From positions 1 to 51,691 of the forward strand of contig JAQSDX010000023.1 of the NCBI GenBank assembly GCA_029946125.1: 51,691 nucleotides of DNA, given 5' to 3'. Shown piece after piece: positions 34,286 through 44,658 of the stretch. The notes beneath the pieces are model-generated. The model ran no database searches and was not told the origin of the DNA. It saw only the letters and a program-made list of their open reading frames with translations. This stretch comes from Candidatus Methylobacter titanis. GTDB lineage: Bacteria; Pseudomonadota; Gammaproteobacteria; Methylococcales; Methylomonadaceae. Within the stretch, counting starts at the first letter, position 1; each line of letters opens with the position of its first letter. Position numbers and translations under genes: made by a program.

Positions 34286-35068
34286 ATGATTGAATTTCTA
34301 CAGCATTTGGGCGAAAACACCCGCACCAGCTTTACCAAACTTGGGCGAGGCACATTTTTCCTGCTACAAACTCTTTCCGGCATACTCAGTGTGTTAACTC
34401 GCCCCAGACTGCTGCTTAAGCAGATGTATTCAGTCGGCGTACTCTCTTTTCTGATTATCACTATTTCAGGGTTATTTGTCGGTATGGTTCTGGGTCTGCA
34501 AGGCTATTACATACTCTCTGATTTTGGCGCAGAAGAAACCCTAGGGGTCATGGTTGCAGCCTCCTTAGTCAGGGAACTCGGTCCCGTGGTTGCGGCGCTG
34601 TTATTCGCAGGCCGGGCCGGTTCTGCATTAACGGCGGAAATTGGTCTGATGAAAGCAACAGAACAGCTATCGGGTATGGAAATGATGGCCGTCGACCCCA
34701 TTAAACGCATTATTACTCCGCGCTTTTTGGCCGGATTCCTGTCCATGCCGTTACTTGCAGCTCTCTTTAGTGCTGTCGGTATTATTGGCGGACAAATGGT
34801 TGGCTCAGGCTTATTAGGCGTTGATGAAGGCGCTTACTGGGCGCAAATGCAAACCAAACTGGATTTTCAAGATGACATTATCAATGGCGTTATCAAAAGC
34901 ATCGTGTTTGGCTTTGTCGCTTCATGGATAGCACTGTTTGAAGGTTATGACGCCATCCCGACATCTGAAGGGGTCAGTCGAGCCACCACTCGTACCGTCG
35001 TTAATTCAGCTTTTAGTATTTTAGGTCTTGATTTTATTTTGACCGCACTCATGTTTGGAGATAATTAA
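34286..35068 (+). CDS. mlaE: Phospholipid ABC transporter permease MlaE
   Basis: 260 residues, the same as E. coli MlaE. Five or so hydrophobic segments: an N-terminal amphipathic helix, then [40 protein letters not shown] with the family loop [20 protein letters not shown], and a C-terminal [11 protein letters not shown]. It pairs with MlaF. The ATG at 34286 is preferred over an in-frame TTG at 34262 that lies inside the 7-bp repeat array. No ribosome binding site is visible. Confidence 0.93.
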   Translation: MIEFLQHLGENTRTSFTKLGRGTFFLLQTLSGILSVLTRPRLLLKQMYSVGVLSFLIITISGLFVGMVLGLQGYYILSDFGAEETLGVMVAASLVRELGPVVAALLFAGRAGSALTAEIGLMKATEQLSGMEMMAVDPIKRIITPRFLAGFLSMPLLAALFSAVGIIGGQMVGSGLLGVDEGAYWAQMQTKLDFQDDIINGVIKSIVFGFVASWIALFEGYDAIPTSEGVSRATTRTVVNSAFSILGLDFILTALMFGDN

Positions 35069-35069
35069 C

Positions 35070-35537
35070 ATGCAACATACCCGTACTCAGGACACACTTG
35101 TCGGACTCTTTATCGCGTCAGGCATAGTCGGCTTGTTTTTTCTTGCGATGCAAGTCAGTAACCTAGGCTCTTTTACCGGGCATGATGGTTATACGATTAC
35201 AGCTCGTTTTGAGAACTCCGGCGGTTTGAAGGTTAAATCGCCGGTTTCATCGGCTGGCGTTAAAATCGGCCGGGTCAGCGCCATTAGCTTCGACACCACC
35301 ACCTATCAATCCGTTGTGCAGATGAATATTGATGCGCAATACAATACCCTGCCCGAAGACACCACCGCCAGCGTTTTTACCGCCGGTCTGTTAGGCGAAC
35401 AATACGTCAACCTGGAAGCGGGCGGCTCGGATGAGCTCTTAAAAGATGGTGGCAACATTGAAATCACCCAATCCGCCATTATTTTGGAAAAAGCGATCGG
35501 TCAATTTCTGTTTAAATCAGCCTCAGAAAAAAAATGA
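35070..35537 (+). CDS. mlaD: Phospholipid transport protein MlaD (MCE domain)
   Basis: About 155 residues: one N-terminal transmembrane helix (LVGLFIASGIVGLFFLAMQV) and an MCE domain (YTITARFENSGGLKVKSPVS; VFTAGLLGEQYVNLEAGGS). It forms the hexameric periplasmic ring on MlaE that carries lipid. GGAG precedes the ATG by nine bases. The stop overlaps mlaB by four bases. It is shorter at the C terminus than E. coli MlaD (183). Confidence 0.92.
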   Translation: MQHTRTQDTLVGLFIASGIVGLFFLAMQVSNLGSFTGHDGYTITARFENSGGLKVKSPVSSAGVKIGRVSAISFDTTTYQSVVQMNIDAQYNTLPEDTTASVFTAGLLGEQYVNLEAGGSDELLKDGGNIEITQSAIILEKAIGQFLFKSASEKK

Positions 35538-35881
35538 GCCAATTGAATATCACTAAAGAGGGGCCTGGAAATTTTGTTATTGATGGCGATTTAACTTTTG
35601 CTACCATCGACAAACAGACCCTCAAATCATTTTCTTTCCTAAAATCGGCAAAAGAAATCACCTTGGATCTGGGGGGCGTCTCCTCCACAGACAGTGCCGG
35701 ATTGGCGCTAATGATTGAATGGATAAGATATTCCCAGCACAATAGAACGCATATAATATTCAAAAACATTCCCGAACAATTGCTCAACCTTGCCAAACTC
35801 AGCGGCTTTGATCAATCTAGCCATTTTAATGAAGGTTCAAAGGAAAAAATTCAAGACGAAAGCTTAGATATAAATACTTAG
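35534..35881 (+). CDS. mlaB: STAS-domain protein MlaB
   Basis: A 115-residue STAS protein: FVIDGDLTFATIDKQT and the nucleotide-side loop LGGVSSTDSAGLALMIEWIR with the conserved Ser/Thr. MlaB binds MlaF and supports assembly of the transporter. It overlaps mlaD by ATGA, so it is coupled. In E. coli mlaC lies between them, but here that gene is absent. Confidence 0.88.
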   Translation: MSQLNITKEGPGNFVIDGDLTFATIDKQTLKSFSFLKSAKEITLDLGGVSSTDSAGLALMIEWIRYSQHNRTHIIFKNIPEQLLNLAKLSGFDQSSHFNEGSKEKIQDESLDINT

Positions 35882-35889
35882 CTTTTTTC

Positions 35890-35910
35890 GCCTTTCGCCT
35901 TTAGCCTTTT
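35890..35910 (+). repeat. Three tandem 7-bp repeats in the murA leader
   Basis: GCCTTTC, GCCTTTA and GCCTTTT run in tandem, followed by looser copies up to the murA ATG at 35938. Same style as the arrays before mlaE and topA. Confidence 0.65.
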
Positions 35911-35934
35911 AACCCTTAATCTCACATCCTTTAA

Positions 35935-37203
<1,269 letters not shown>

Positions 37204-37215
37204 GGTTTTATTATT

Positions 37216-37854
37216 ATGATAACCATAGCCGTATCCAAAGGCCGGATTTATGAAGATGCCCTGCCGTTATTGGCAGAAGCCGGCATTACGCCGATTGACG
37301 ACCCGCTTACCTGCCGTAAACTGATTTTACGCACCACCCGGGATGACGTGCAGCTGGTCATCATCCGCGCCACCGACGTGCCTACCTTTGTTGAATATGG
37401 TGCCGCCGACATGGGCATTGCCGGAAAAGACATCCTGCTGGAGCATGGCGCAGAAAGCCTGTATGAACCGCTGGACTTGAACATCGCCTGTTGTCGACTA
37501 ATGACCGCAGCGCATAAAGACGCGCCGCCGATTGCCGGCCGAGTTCGCGTTGCGACCAAATACGTCAAAATAACCCAGCGTTATTTTGCAAGCCTGGGTA
37601 TACAGGCTGAAATCATTAAACTGTACGGATCAATGGAACTGGCGCCGCTGGTCGGTCTTGCCGATTGCATTGTCGACCTGGTCGATACCGGCAACACCCT
37701 AAAAGCCAATGACCTGGAGCCGCGAGACCTGATTATGCATATCAGCTCCAGACTGGTGGTCAACAAAGCGGCGATGAAAATGAAGCATCAGGCAATACAA
37801 TCCTTGCTGGATCAGTTTGAAAAGACGCTGGCGAAAAGAAGTTACCCGAAGTGA
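37216..37854 (+). CDS. hisG: ATP phosphoribosyltransferase, short form (HisG)
   Basis: A 212-residue HisG of the short type. The [20 protein letters not shown] opening and [19 protein letters not shown]-binding loop are typical. The C-terminal histidine-binding domain of the long form is missing, so it needs the regulatory partner HisZ, which is not in this window. It makes phosphoribosyl-ATP, the first step of histidine synthesis. Start ATG 37216 sits 13 bases after murA. Confidence 0.94.
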   Translation: MITIAVSKGRIYEDALPLLAEAGITPIDDPLTCRKLILRTTRDDVQLVIIRATDVPTFVEYGAADMGIAGKDILLEHGAESLYEPLDLNIACCRLMTAAHKDAPPIAGRVRVATKYVKITQRYFASLGIQAEIIKLYGSMELAPLVGLADCIVDLVDTGNTLKANDLEPRDLIMHISSRLVVNKAAMKMKHQAIQSLLDQFEKTLAKRSYPK

Positions 37855-37889
37855 CATTACATTAGGTATAAAAAACGAGGCAACATTTA

Positions 37890-38222
37890 ATGAATAGATG
37901 GAACATTCCTGATTTCCTAGAACGTGACGTAATTGAAAGAGATGCGCATTGTGTCTACTGTGGAATTGAATTTGTACTATCAAACGAATCACGAAAATCA
38001 AAACCAACATGGGAGCATATTGTCAACAATGCAAGAATAATTTCCCTTGAAAATATTGCAAGATGCTGTACGTCGTGCAACGCAAGCAAGGGTGCAAAAC
38101 TTCTTACTGACTGGCTAAACTCTAGTTATTGCAAAAAAAAGAACATCACAAAAAACAATGTCGCACTAGTGGTGAAAGTAGCCCTTGATTACCCTCCGAC
38201 TTTGGACGAGTCAAATGCTTAA
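37890..38222 (+). CDS. HNH endonuclease inserted in the histidine cluster
   Basis: A 110-residue protein. CVYCG (two Cys), WEHIVNN (His and Asn) and CCTSCNASKGAK (two Cys, Asn, Lys) form a zinc-bound HNH nuclease site in the usual order. It is a small stand-alone HNH protein like those in phage, restriction systems or homing contexts. It lies between hisG and hisD, is more AT-rich than both, and begins after a good GAGG. I infer recent acquisition. The 73-base gap to hisD is AT-rich, and hisD still has its own ATG. Confidence 0.85.
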   Translation: MNRWNIPDFLERDVIERDAHCVYCGIEFVLSNESRKSKPTWEHIVNNARIISLENIARCCTSCNASKGAKLLTDWLNSSYCKKKNITKNNVALVVKVALDYPPTLDESNA

Positions 38223-38295
38223 CACTACACTCAACCAGAACGTGGTTACAATGCGGTTTTTTTATTTAAACTCACCAAACCTTCATCATTAGCCC

Positions 38296-39600
38296 ATGTC
38301 TGATATAACTCTTCTAAAACTCGATGCCTCATCAGCCGATTTCAATCGGCAATTACAACATTTGCTGACCTTTGATGATGCCGACGATCTGGAAATTCAT
38401 CAGCGCGTTCTGGCTATCATTGCCGATGTCCGCAACAACGGCGACAAAGCGGTTATTGACTACACCAACCGCTTTGATCACCGCGCGGTCACGCGAGCCT
38501 CCGAACTGGAATTATCCCCGGAAACCCTGAAATCGGCCTGGAATAACTTACCAGCTGAGCAAGCCCAGGCACTGCAAACCGCCGCAGACCGTATTCGCGC
38601 TTATGCCGAACACCAGAAAATGGAGTCGTGGCAATACACCGAGGCTGACGGCACCGTACTCGGGCAAAAAATCACCCCATTAGACCGCGTTGGCCTTTAC
38701 GTACCGGGCGGTAAAGCCGCCTACCCGTCTTCGGTGTTGATGAATGCGATACCGGCCAAAGTCGCAGGCGTTGGCGAATTGATCATGGTGGTACCCGCGC
38801 CCGGCGGCGAAACCAATGAACTGGTGCTGGCGGCGGCTTATCTGGCCGGCGTAGACCGCGTGTTTACCATCGGCGGCGCTCAGGCCGTTGCCGCGTTGGC
38901 TTACGGCACCGAAACCATTCCGGCGGTAGCGAAAATTGTCGGTCCCGGCAATATTTATGTGGCTACCGCGAAAAAGCTGGTATTCGGACAAGTGGGCATC
39001 GACATGATTGCCGGACCTTCGGAAATCCTGATTATCTGCGACGGCAAAACCAATCCCGACTGGATTGCGATGGATTTATTTTCACAGGCTGAACATGATG
39101 AAAATGCTCAATCCATATTAATCAGTACTGACGTAGCTTTCCTGGACGCTGTTGAGCTAAGCATCAACACTTTACTACCGACCATGGAACGCGCCGGGAT
39201 TATCAGGACATCGCTAACGACACGCGGCGCACTGATCAAAGTTAGCGACTTAAATGCCGCCGTTGATGTGGCCAATATTATTGCGCCCGAACATCTGGAA
39301 CTCTCCGTTGAAGACCCGGAAGCTTTATGTAAAAACATTCGCCACGCGGGTGCTATTTTCATGGGCCGCTATACCGCTGAAGCTTTAGGCGACTACTGTG
39401 CAGGGCCCAACCATGTATTGCCGACCTCCAGCACCGCACGTTTTTCTTCACCGTTGGGTGTTTACGATTTCCAAAAACGCTCCAGTTTAATCAACTGTTC
39501 CCAGGCAGGCGCAGATATGCTGGGTAAAACCGCATCGATATTGGCGCGCGGCGAAAGCCTGACCGCCCATGCGCGCTCTGCGGAGTTCAGGATTAAATAA
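38296..39600 (+). CDS. hisD: Histidinol dehydrogenase
   Basis: A 434-residue zinc enzyme that oxidises L-histidinol to histidine in two NAD steps. [20 protein letters not shown] is the NAD-contact region, [15 protein letters not shown] and [12 protein letters not shown] hold catalytic and zinc-site His, and EHLELS is present. Typical length (E. coli 434). A strong hairpin (39611-39640) follows. Confidence 0.96.
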   Translation: MSDITLLKLDASSADFNRQLQHLLTFDDADDLEIHQRVLAIIADVRNNGDKAVIDYTNRFDHRAVTRASELELSPETLKSAWNNLPAEQAQALQTAADRIRAYAEHQKMESWQYTEADGTVLGQKITPLDRVGLYVPGGKAAYPSSVLMNAIPAKVAGVGELIMVVPAPGGETNELVLAAAYLAGVDRVFTIGGAQAVAALAYGTETIPAVAKIVGPGNIYVATAKKLVFGQVGIDMIAGPSEILIICDGKTNPDWIAMDLFSQAEHDENAQSILISTDVAFLDAVELSINTLLPTMERAGIIRTSLTTRGALIKVSDLNAAVDVANIIAPEHLELSVEDPEALCKNIRHAGAIFMGRYTAEALGDYCAGPNHVLPTSSTARFSSPLGVYDFQKRSSLINCSQAGADMLGKTASILARGESLTAHARSAEFRIK

Positions 39601-39610
39601 GCAAGATTAA

Positions 39611-39640
39611 ATAAAGGGCGACCGGTTGGTCGCCCTTTAT
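39611..39640 (+). terminator. Hairpin after hisD, terminator-like and repeat-derived
   Basis: ATAAAGGGCGACC (39611-39623) pairs perfectly with GGTCGCCCTTTAT (39628-39640) around a GGTT loop: 13 pairs. It ends in TTTAT TTAT, enough U to act as a terminator on both strands. The GGGCGACC/GGTCGCCC core belongs to the dispersed palindromic family seen at 33293 and 39785. Confidence 0.7.
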
Positions 39641-39648
39641 TTATATCC

Positions 39649-39770
39649 AATACCGTTAAGTTAAGGAAAACCTTCAGCATTTGGAGTGCAGGCTCCGCCT
39701 GCTAACGCAAGCAGAACTTGCACTCCAGAGATTTATTTCTCATGTGAACTAAAATTAACTTAACGGCATT
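39649..39770. mobile_element. Small MITE-like element between hisD and hisC
   Basis: 122 bp. The ends AATACCGTTAAGTTAA (39649-39664) and its near complement TTAACTTAACGGCATT (39755-39770) match at 15 of 16 positions. Inside is a second imperfect inverted repeat of 21-base arms starting TGGAGTGCA (39682-39702) and ending TGCACTCCA (39707-39727), whose mismatches allow G-U pairing. It encodes nothing. Confidence 0.65.
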
Positions 39771-39784
39771 GCCTTTATGCCCAA

Positions 39785-39809
39785 GGCGACCGACTGGTCG
39801 CCCCTACAG
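39785..39809. repeat. Short palindromic repeat, GACC/GGTC family, copy 3
   Basis: GGCGACC-GACT-GGTCGCC followed by CCTACA. The tail and core equal the copy at 33293. Confidence 0.7.
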
Positions 39810-39824
39810 CTTTAGAATGTAAAC

Positions 39825-40913
39825 ATGACACAATCCAATCTACTTTCCTCCATCTTCCGCAAAGAAGTCCTGGCAATGTCCGCTTACAAAGTGGCCGATG
39901 CCACCGGTTTGATCAAACTGGATGCGATGGAAAACCCCTACAGCTGGCCTGAAGACATCAAGACAGACTGGCTGGAAACCTTGAAAGACTGTCCGTTAAA
40001 CCGCTATCCGGATCCTGAAGCCAGACAGCTGACGGCAACCATCAAACGCCTGAATCGAATACCCGACCAGTTTGATGTGCTACTGGGCAATGGTTCCGAT
40101 GAAATCATTCAACTACTGCTGATGGCATTGCCTGCCAGTGCCTGCGTATTGGCGCCGGATCCCGGTTTTGTGATGTATAAACAGCTGAGCCTGTGCCTTG
40201 GCCTCAACTACCACGGCATTCCGTTGCTGGCAGACAGCTTCGACTTGGATTTACCCGTCATGCTGGCTGCGATAGAAAAACACCAGCCTTCGGTTATTTT
40301 TCTGGCCTACCCCAACAACCCTACCGGAAATCTATTTTCCGAAGCGTCGATTAGAGACATCATAAAAACGGCCAAAGGCTTGGTGGTGATTGATGAGGCC
40401 TACTCCCCTTTTGCCGACGCCAGTTTTATCAGCAGTCTGGGACAATATGACAACCTGTTAGTGATGCGTACCGTATCGAAACTGGGCTTGGCGGGTTTAC
40501 GCCTCGGCTACATCGCCGGTACACCCAACATCATCGAACAACTGCATAAAATTCGCCTGCCCTACAATATCAATAGCCTCACTCAGATCAGCGCCAATTT
40601 TGCCCTGTCCAACAAAGCCTTGTTTGATCAGCAAACGCAACAGATTTGCGCTGAACGGTCGGTCGTCTTTAACCGGCTTAATGCGCTGAACGGCATTACC
40701 GTTTATCCCAGCGCCGCAAATTTTATTCTTTTTAAAACCCCAAAAAATCGGGCAAACGACATCTTTACGTCGATAAAACAACAAGGCGTTTTGATTAAAA
40801 ATCTTAGCGCTCAAGGCGGCTTGCTTGCCGATTGCCTGCGGGTAACCATCGGCAAACCTGAAGAAAATACAGCGTTTATTACCGCACTAACAAAATGTCT
40901 AGGCGCCCCATAA
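39825..40913 (+). CDS. hisC: Histidinol-phosphate aminotransferase
   Basis: A 362-residue fold-type I aminotransferase. The PLP lysine is K219 in VSKLGLAGLRLGYIAG, preceded by YPNNPTGN and VVIDEAYSPF. It makes histidinol phosphate. It sits 224 bases after hisD, so it may have its own promoter past the MITE-like element. The alternative ATG in the neighbourhood is not better. Confidence 0.94.
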   Translation: MTQSNLLSSIFRKEVLAMSAYKVADATGLIKLDAMENPYSWPEDIKTDWLETLKDCPLNRYPDPEARQLTATIKRLNRIPDQFDVLLGNGSDEIIQLLLMALPASACVLAPDPGFVMYKQLSLCLGLNYHGIPLLADSFDLDLPVMLAAIEKHQPSVIFLAYPNNPTGNLFSEASIRDIIKTAKGLVVIDEAYSPFADASFISSLGQYDNLLVMRTVSKLGLAGLRLGYIAGTPNIIEQLHKIRLPYNINSLTQISANFALSNKALFDQQTQQICAERSVVFNRLNALNGITVYPSAANFILFKTPKNRANDIFTSIKQQGVLIKNLSAQGGLLADCLRVTIGKPEENTAFITALTKCLGAP

Positions 40914-41132
40914 ATAAAAAAATTAACACCATTATTGCGCCTTTAAAAACAACAATATATTGTAATATCATATAGTTGCATTTCGCATCGCCTACCAAGC
41001 ATTTTTTTAAAAAAAACAAATACCTAAACCAACAGCATAAGCACTTCAAATCTTATAAGTTCTAATGGTATATTGACGCCAGAAAATAATGTGCCCTTAA
41101 AGAAGCGCAGACTTAATCAGGAGAGTTCTATA

Positions 41133-41732
41133 ATGAATAATGAAGGCGTCGATCAGTCCAAACGCCAGTTTTTAACCACGGCCTTGACCGTGGTTGGCGC
41201 AGTCGGCACTGGCTATTTAGCTGTTCCTTTTCTTGCTCAAATGCAACCTAGCGCCAAGACCATGGCCGCTGGCGCTCCTGTTGAAGTTGACATCAGCAAA
41301 ATGGAACCCGGCCAATTAATCAGAGTCGCATGGCGAGGAAAACCGGTATGGATACTCAACAGAACTCCTCAGGTTCTTGATACCCTCATAACACTGGACG
41401 ATGAACTCAGAGATCCTCTTTCTCTGGAATCAATACAACCGGATTCCAGCAAAAACCCAGCACGCTCCATTAAGCCCGAAGTTTTTGTTGCCGTAGGTTT
41501 ATGTACCCACTTAGGCTGTTCACCCACATTTCGCCCTGAAATAGCCCCCAATGATCTTGGTGATAAATGGAAAGGCGGTTTTTTCTGTCCGTGCCATGGC
41601 TCCTGGTTTGATCTGGCTGGTCGCGTTTATCGCGGAGTACCGGCGCCAACTAACCTGGAAATCCCTCCTTACCGCTATATTACTGATACCCAGCTGATTA
41701 TTGGTGAAGCTCCAGAGGAAGAAAGCGTATGA
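41133..41732 (+). CDS. petA: Ubiquinol-cytochrome c reductase iron-sulfur (Rieske) subunit
   Basis: About 199 residues. CTHLGCSP and CPCHGSWF form the 2Fe-2S Rieske site (Cys-His pairs). The N terminus SKRQFLTTALTVVGAVGTGY is a membrane anchor of Tat type, with KR in place of the usual RR. The ATG at 41133 has AGGAG upstream. An earlier ATG at 41073 would add a charged stretch. First gene of petABC. Confidence 0.94.
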   Translation: MNNEGVDQSKRQFLTTALTVVGAVGTGYLAVPFLAQMQPSAKTMAAGAPVEVDISKMEPGQLIRVAWRGKPVWILNRTPQVLDTLITLDDELRDPLSLESIQPDSSKNPARSIKPEVFVAVGLCTHLGCSPTFRPEIAPNDLGDKWKGGFFCPCHGSWFDLAGRVYRGVPAPTNLEIPPYRYITDTQLIIGEAPEEESV

Positions 41733-43135
41733 AACGTAATCGCGTAACTGAATGTAATGATTGGTTTTTGGAACGCTTTCCGCTGACCAAGCTCTGGAAT
41801 GAACACATGGCGCATTATTACGCGCCTAAAAACTTTAATTTTTGGTATTTCTTCGGCTCACTGGCTTTGCTGGTGCTAGTTAACCAGATTTTGACCGGTA
41901 TATTTTTAACCATGAACTACAAACCGGACGCCAAATTGGCATTCGATTCCGTAGAATACATCATGCGCGACGTGAACTGGGGCTGGCTGATTCGCTACAT
42001 GCACTCGACCGGTTCATCGGCATTTTTTATCGTGGTTTATCTGCACATGTTCAGGGGCTTGCTTTACGGCTCGTTCAAGCATCCCCGTGAACTGGTCTGG
42101 ATTTTCGGTATGTTGTTATTTGTCGCTTTGATGGCCGAAGCCTTTATGGGCTATCTATTGCCTTGGGGACAAATGTCCTACTGGGGCGCTCAGGTGATTA
42201 TCTCGTTGTTCAGCGCCATTCCAGTGATCGGCGATGATCTGTCCCTCTGGCTCAGAGGCGACTATGTGGTTTCCGATGCAACCCTGAACCGGTTCTTCGC
42301 CTTTCATGTCATTGCGGTACCGCTGGCTTTGGTCATGCTGGTATTCCTGCATATCGTAGCCTTGCATGAAGTCGGTTCAAATAACCCCGACGGCATTGAA
42401 ATCAAAGATTCCAAAGACCCTTGGGGCCATCCTGTGGACGGCATTCCGTTCCATCCTTATTACACGGTCAAAGATCTGGTCGGTGTCGGCGTATTTATGT
42501 TATTTTTCGCCACGGTTATTTTTTACATACCGGAAATGGGCGGTTATTTTCTCGAGCCTGCCAATTTTATCCCTGCAGACCCGATGAAAACCCCGGAACA
42601 CATAGCTCCAGTATGGTATTTCACGCCTTTCTATGCCATTTTAAGAGCCATTCCCGATAAATTTGCCGGCGTTATCGGTATGGGCGGCGCGATTGTCGTG
42701 CTGTTTCTGCTGCCTTGGCTGGATCGCAGCCCGGTCAAATCGATTCGTTATCGCGGCGGCATCTACAAAAAAGCCTTGATGCTATTTGTTATCAGTTTTA
42801 TAGCTTTAGGCTATTTAGGCACACAACCTGCGACACCTACAGCGACAATCGTCGCGCGATTTTTTACCGCGATTTATTTCGGCTTCTTCTTGTTGATGCC
42901 ACTGTATACCCGCTGGGAAAAAACCAAGCCGGTGCCAAAACGCTTAACCACAATACATAGCCTTGAGGAGCAATTGCCTGCGTTAATTGAGGAAATCACC
43001 CAAATAAAACACGGATCTACTGAAATTGGTCACTCTGCTTTTAAAAGCTCTTTTTTTGCCATAAGACCTAATCCCAAAGGCATAAGAAACCTTCTCAGTC
43101 GGTTAGCAAAAAATGCAAAAGGGAGTCTGGATTGA
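41729..43135 (+). CDS. petB: Cytochrome b subunit of the bc1 complex
   Basis: 468 residues, with eight or so transmembrane helices. Haem histidine pairs lie in RYMHSTGSSAFFIVVYLHMF and AFHVIAVPLALVMLVFLHIV. The Qo loop PEMGGYFLEPANF and nearby PEHIAPVWYFTPFYAILRAI are typical. The final 45-50 residues (LTTIHSLEEQLPALIEEITQ onward) extend past the usual end. It overlaps petA by four bases (ATGA). Confidence 0.94.
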   Translation: MKRNRVTECNDWFLERFPLTKLWNEHMAHYYAPKNFNFWYFFGSLALLVLVNQILTGIFLTMNYKPDAKLAFDSVEYIMRDVNWGWLIRYMHSTGSSAFFIVVYLHMFRGLLYGSFKHPRELVWIFGMLLFVALMAEAFMGYLLPWGQMSYWGAQVIISLFSAIPVIGDDLSLWLRGDYVVSDATLNRFFAFHVIAVPLALVMLVFLHIVALHEVGSNNPDGIEIKDSKDPWGHPVDGIPFHPYYTVKDLVGVGVFMLFFATVIFYIPEMGGYFLEPANFIPADPMKTPEHIAPVWYFTPFYAILRAIPDKFAGVIGMGGAIVVLFLLPWLDRSPVKSIRYRGGIYKKALMLFVISFIALGYLGTQPATPTATIVARFFTAIYFGFFLLMPLYTRWEKTKPVPKRLTTIHSLEEQLPALIEEITQIKHGSTEIGHSAFKSSFFAIRPNPKGIRNLLSRLAKNAKGSLD

Positions 43136-43136
43136 T

Positions 43137-43859
43137 ATGAAAAATTTAACAGCATTGCTTTTATTGTTATCACTCTCTTTTGGGGTTGTCGCCTCTGAAA
43201 GTATTGAGCTGCAAAAAGCGAATATTGATCTTTCCAATAATGTTTCATTGCAACGTGGTGCAAAACACTTTGTCACCTATTGCTTGGGCTGCCATTCAAT
43301 CAAACATATCCGTTACTTGCGTATTGCCCTTGATGTCGATGTCGACCCTAAAAAAGTGTTAAAAGACATTGCACCGGAAGGAGCCAATATCTACGATCAA
43401 ATGCACAGCGCTATGAATGCGCATGATGCTGAAAAATGGTTTGGTACGCAACCGCCCGACTTGTCGTTAATTGCCAGATCGCGTGGTGCGGATTGGCTGT
43501 ACAGCTACTTAAAAAGTTACTATATTGATTCCAAAAGTCCTAGAGGGGTAAACAACCTGATTTTCGAGGATACCGCTATGCCTAACCCGCTCTGGCAATT
43601 GCAAGGTGAGCAGTATGCAGAACCTAGAAAAAATATATGGGGTCATGAATATACCAACTTAGTTATTAAAGAACCGGGTACCTTGTCCGAAGGCGAGTTT
43701 GAAATTTTCGTCAATGACTTGGTTAATTTTTTGGTGTATGTCGGTGAACCGGTGCAGCTTGAAAGACAACGTCTCGGAAAATATGTGCTATTTTTTATTT
43801 TAATGTTTTTAGTTTTAGCTTATCTGCTGAAAAAAGAATATTGGAAAAACATCCATTAA
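43137..43859 (+). CDS. petC: Cytochrome c1 subunit of the bc1 complex
   Basis: About 240 residues. Signal peptide MKNLTALLLLLSLSFGVVAS, haem c motif CLGCHS, a likely axial Met in DTAMPNPLWQ, and a C-terminal transmembrane anchor (VLFFILMFLVLAYLLKKEYW). It accepts electrons from the Rieske centre. The ATG at 43137 gives a clean signal peptide, whereas one at 43113 would not. Confidence 0.93.
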   Translation: MKNLTALLLLLSLSFGVVASESIELQKANIDLSNNVSLQRGAKHFVTYCLGCHSIKHIRYLRIALDVDVDPKKVLKDIAPEGANIYDQMHSAMNAHDAEKWFGTQPPDLSLIARSRGADWLYSYLKSYYIDSKSPRGVNNLIFEDTAMPNPLWQLQGEQYAEPRKNIWGHEYTNLVIKEPGTLSEGEFEIFVNDLVNFLVYVGEPVQLERQRLGKYVLFFILMFLVLAYLLKKEYWKNIH

Positions 43860-43873
43860 TTCTCAAAACCGTA

Positions 43874-43932
43874 TAGGGTAGGCAAACAGTACCAACAGTG
43901 GGCCCTTTAGGCGAAGCTGTTTGCCTACCCTA
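43874..43932. repeat. Perfect 16-bp inverted repeat between petC and sspA
   Basis: TAGGGTAGGCAAACAG (43874-43889) and CTGTTTGCCTACCCTA (43917-43932), 27-base loop. Likely a REP-type palindrome, possibly also the petABC terminator. Confidence 0.75.
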
Positions 43933-43964
43933 ACATCTGCAAATAAAAACCTCGACAACCATGT

Positions 43965-43970
43965 TATAAT
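43965..43970 (+). promoter_or_regulatory. -10 box candidate for sspAB
   Basis: TATAAT lies 45 bases before the sspA start, with GTTATAATG around it. A matching -35 is not evident at 17 bases. It is a candidate only. Confidence 0.4.
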
Positions 43971-44014
43971 GCCTTTTTTTTACCGCCCTACACGTCTTAA
44001 AGAGGTTGTTATTC

Positions 44015-44647
44015 GTGACAAATATTACTCGTAAATCTGTAATGACGCTTTTCTCATCTCCAACATGCGCGATGAGCCACTGCGCCCGCTTTGTTTTGCA
44101 CGAGAAAGGAGTTGTCGCAGACATAGAATATTACGACCCGACTGAGCCGCCTGAGGATTTACTAGAGCTAAATCCCAACGGCACGTCGCCAACACTGATT
44201 GAACGCGACCTAGTTCTCTATGACTCGCGCATCATCATGGAATATCTGGACGAACGTTTTCCGCACCCCCCATTGCACCAAATGGATCCGGTTTCACGGG
44301 CAAATGCCAGAATGCTGATCAAGCGTATCGACCAGGACTGGTATCAGTTACTGGATGAAATTTTATTTTCCGGCGAGAAAAAATCAGCCCGCGCTAAGAA
44401 AATGCTCAGAGAGGGCATCTTGGCTGCCGAGCCTATTTTTGCCGCCAGACCCTATTTTATGAGTGATGAATTTTCTCTGATAGACTGCGTCATCGCGCCC
44501 TTATTATGGCGTCTACCGAGCATAGGTATTGACATATCAACACCCAGTGAAGTCATCACCAATTATGCCCAGCGCATATTCAACAGAGCCGCATTTAAAC
44601 GCAGCCTGAGCGAAGCCGAAAAAGAAATGATCGAGCCTTTAAAATAA
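44015..44647 (+). CDS. sspA: Stringent starvation protein A
   Basis: 210 residues, glutathione-S-transferase fold. RKSVMTLFSSPTCAMSHCAR matches the conserved SspA opening, ahead of the LDERFPHPPLHQMDP helix loop. It binds RNA polymerase and shapes stress transcription. I chose GTG 44015, preceded by AGAGG, because E. coli SspA also has an 8-10 residue lead before MTLF. Operon with sspB, as in most gammaproteobacteria. Confidence 0.93.
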   Translation: MTNITRKSVMTLFSSPTCAMSHCARFVLHEKGVVADIEYYDPTEPPEDLLELNPNGTSPTLIERDLVLYDSRIIMEYLDERFPHPPLHQMDPVSRANARMLIKRIDQDWYQLLDEILFSGEKKSARAKKMLREGILAAEPIFAARPYFMSDEFSLIDCVIAPLLWRLPSIGIDISTPSEVITNYAQRIFNRAAFKRSLSEAEKEMIEPLK

Positions 44648-44658
44648 ACCTTAGCAAC

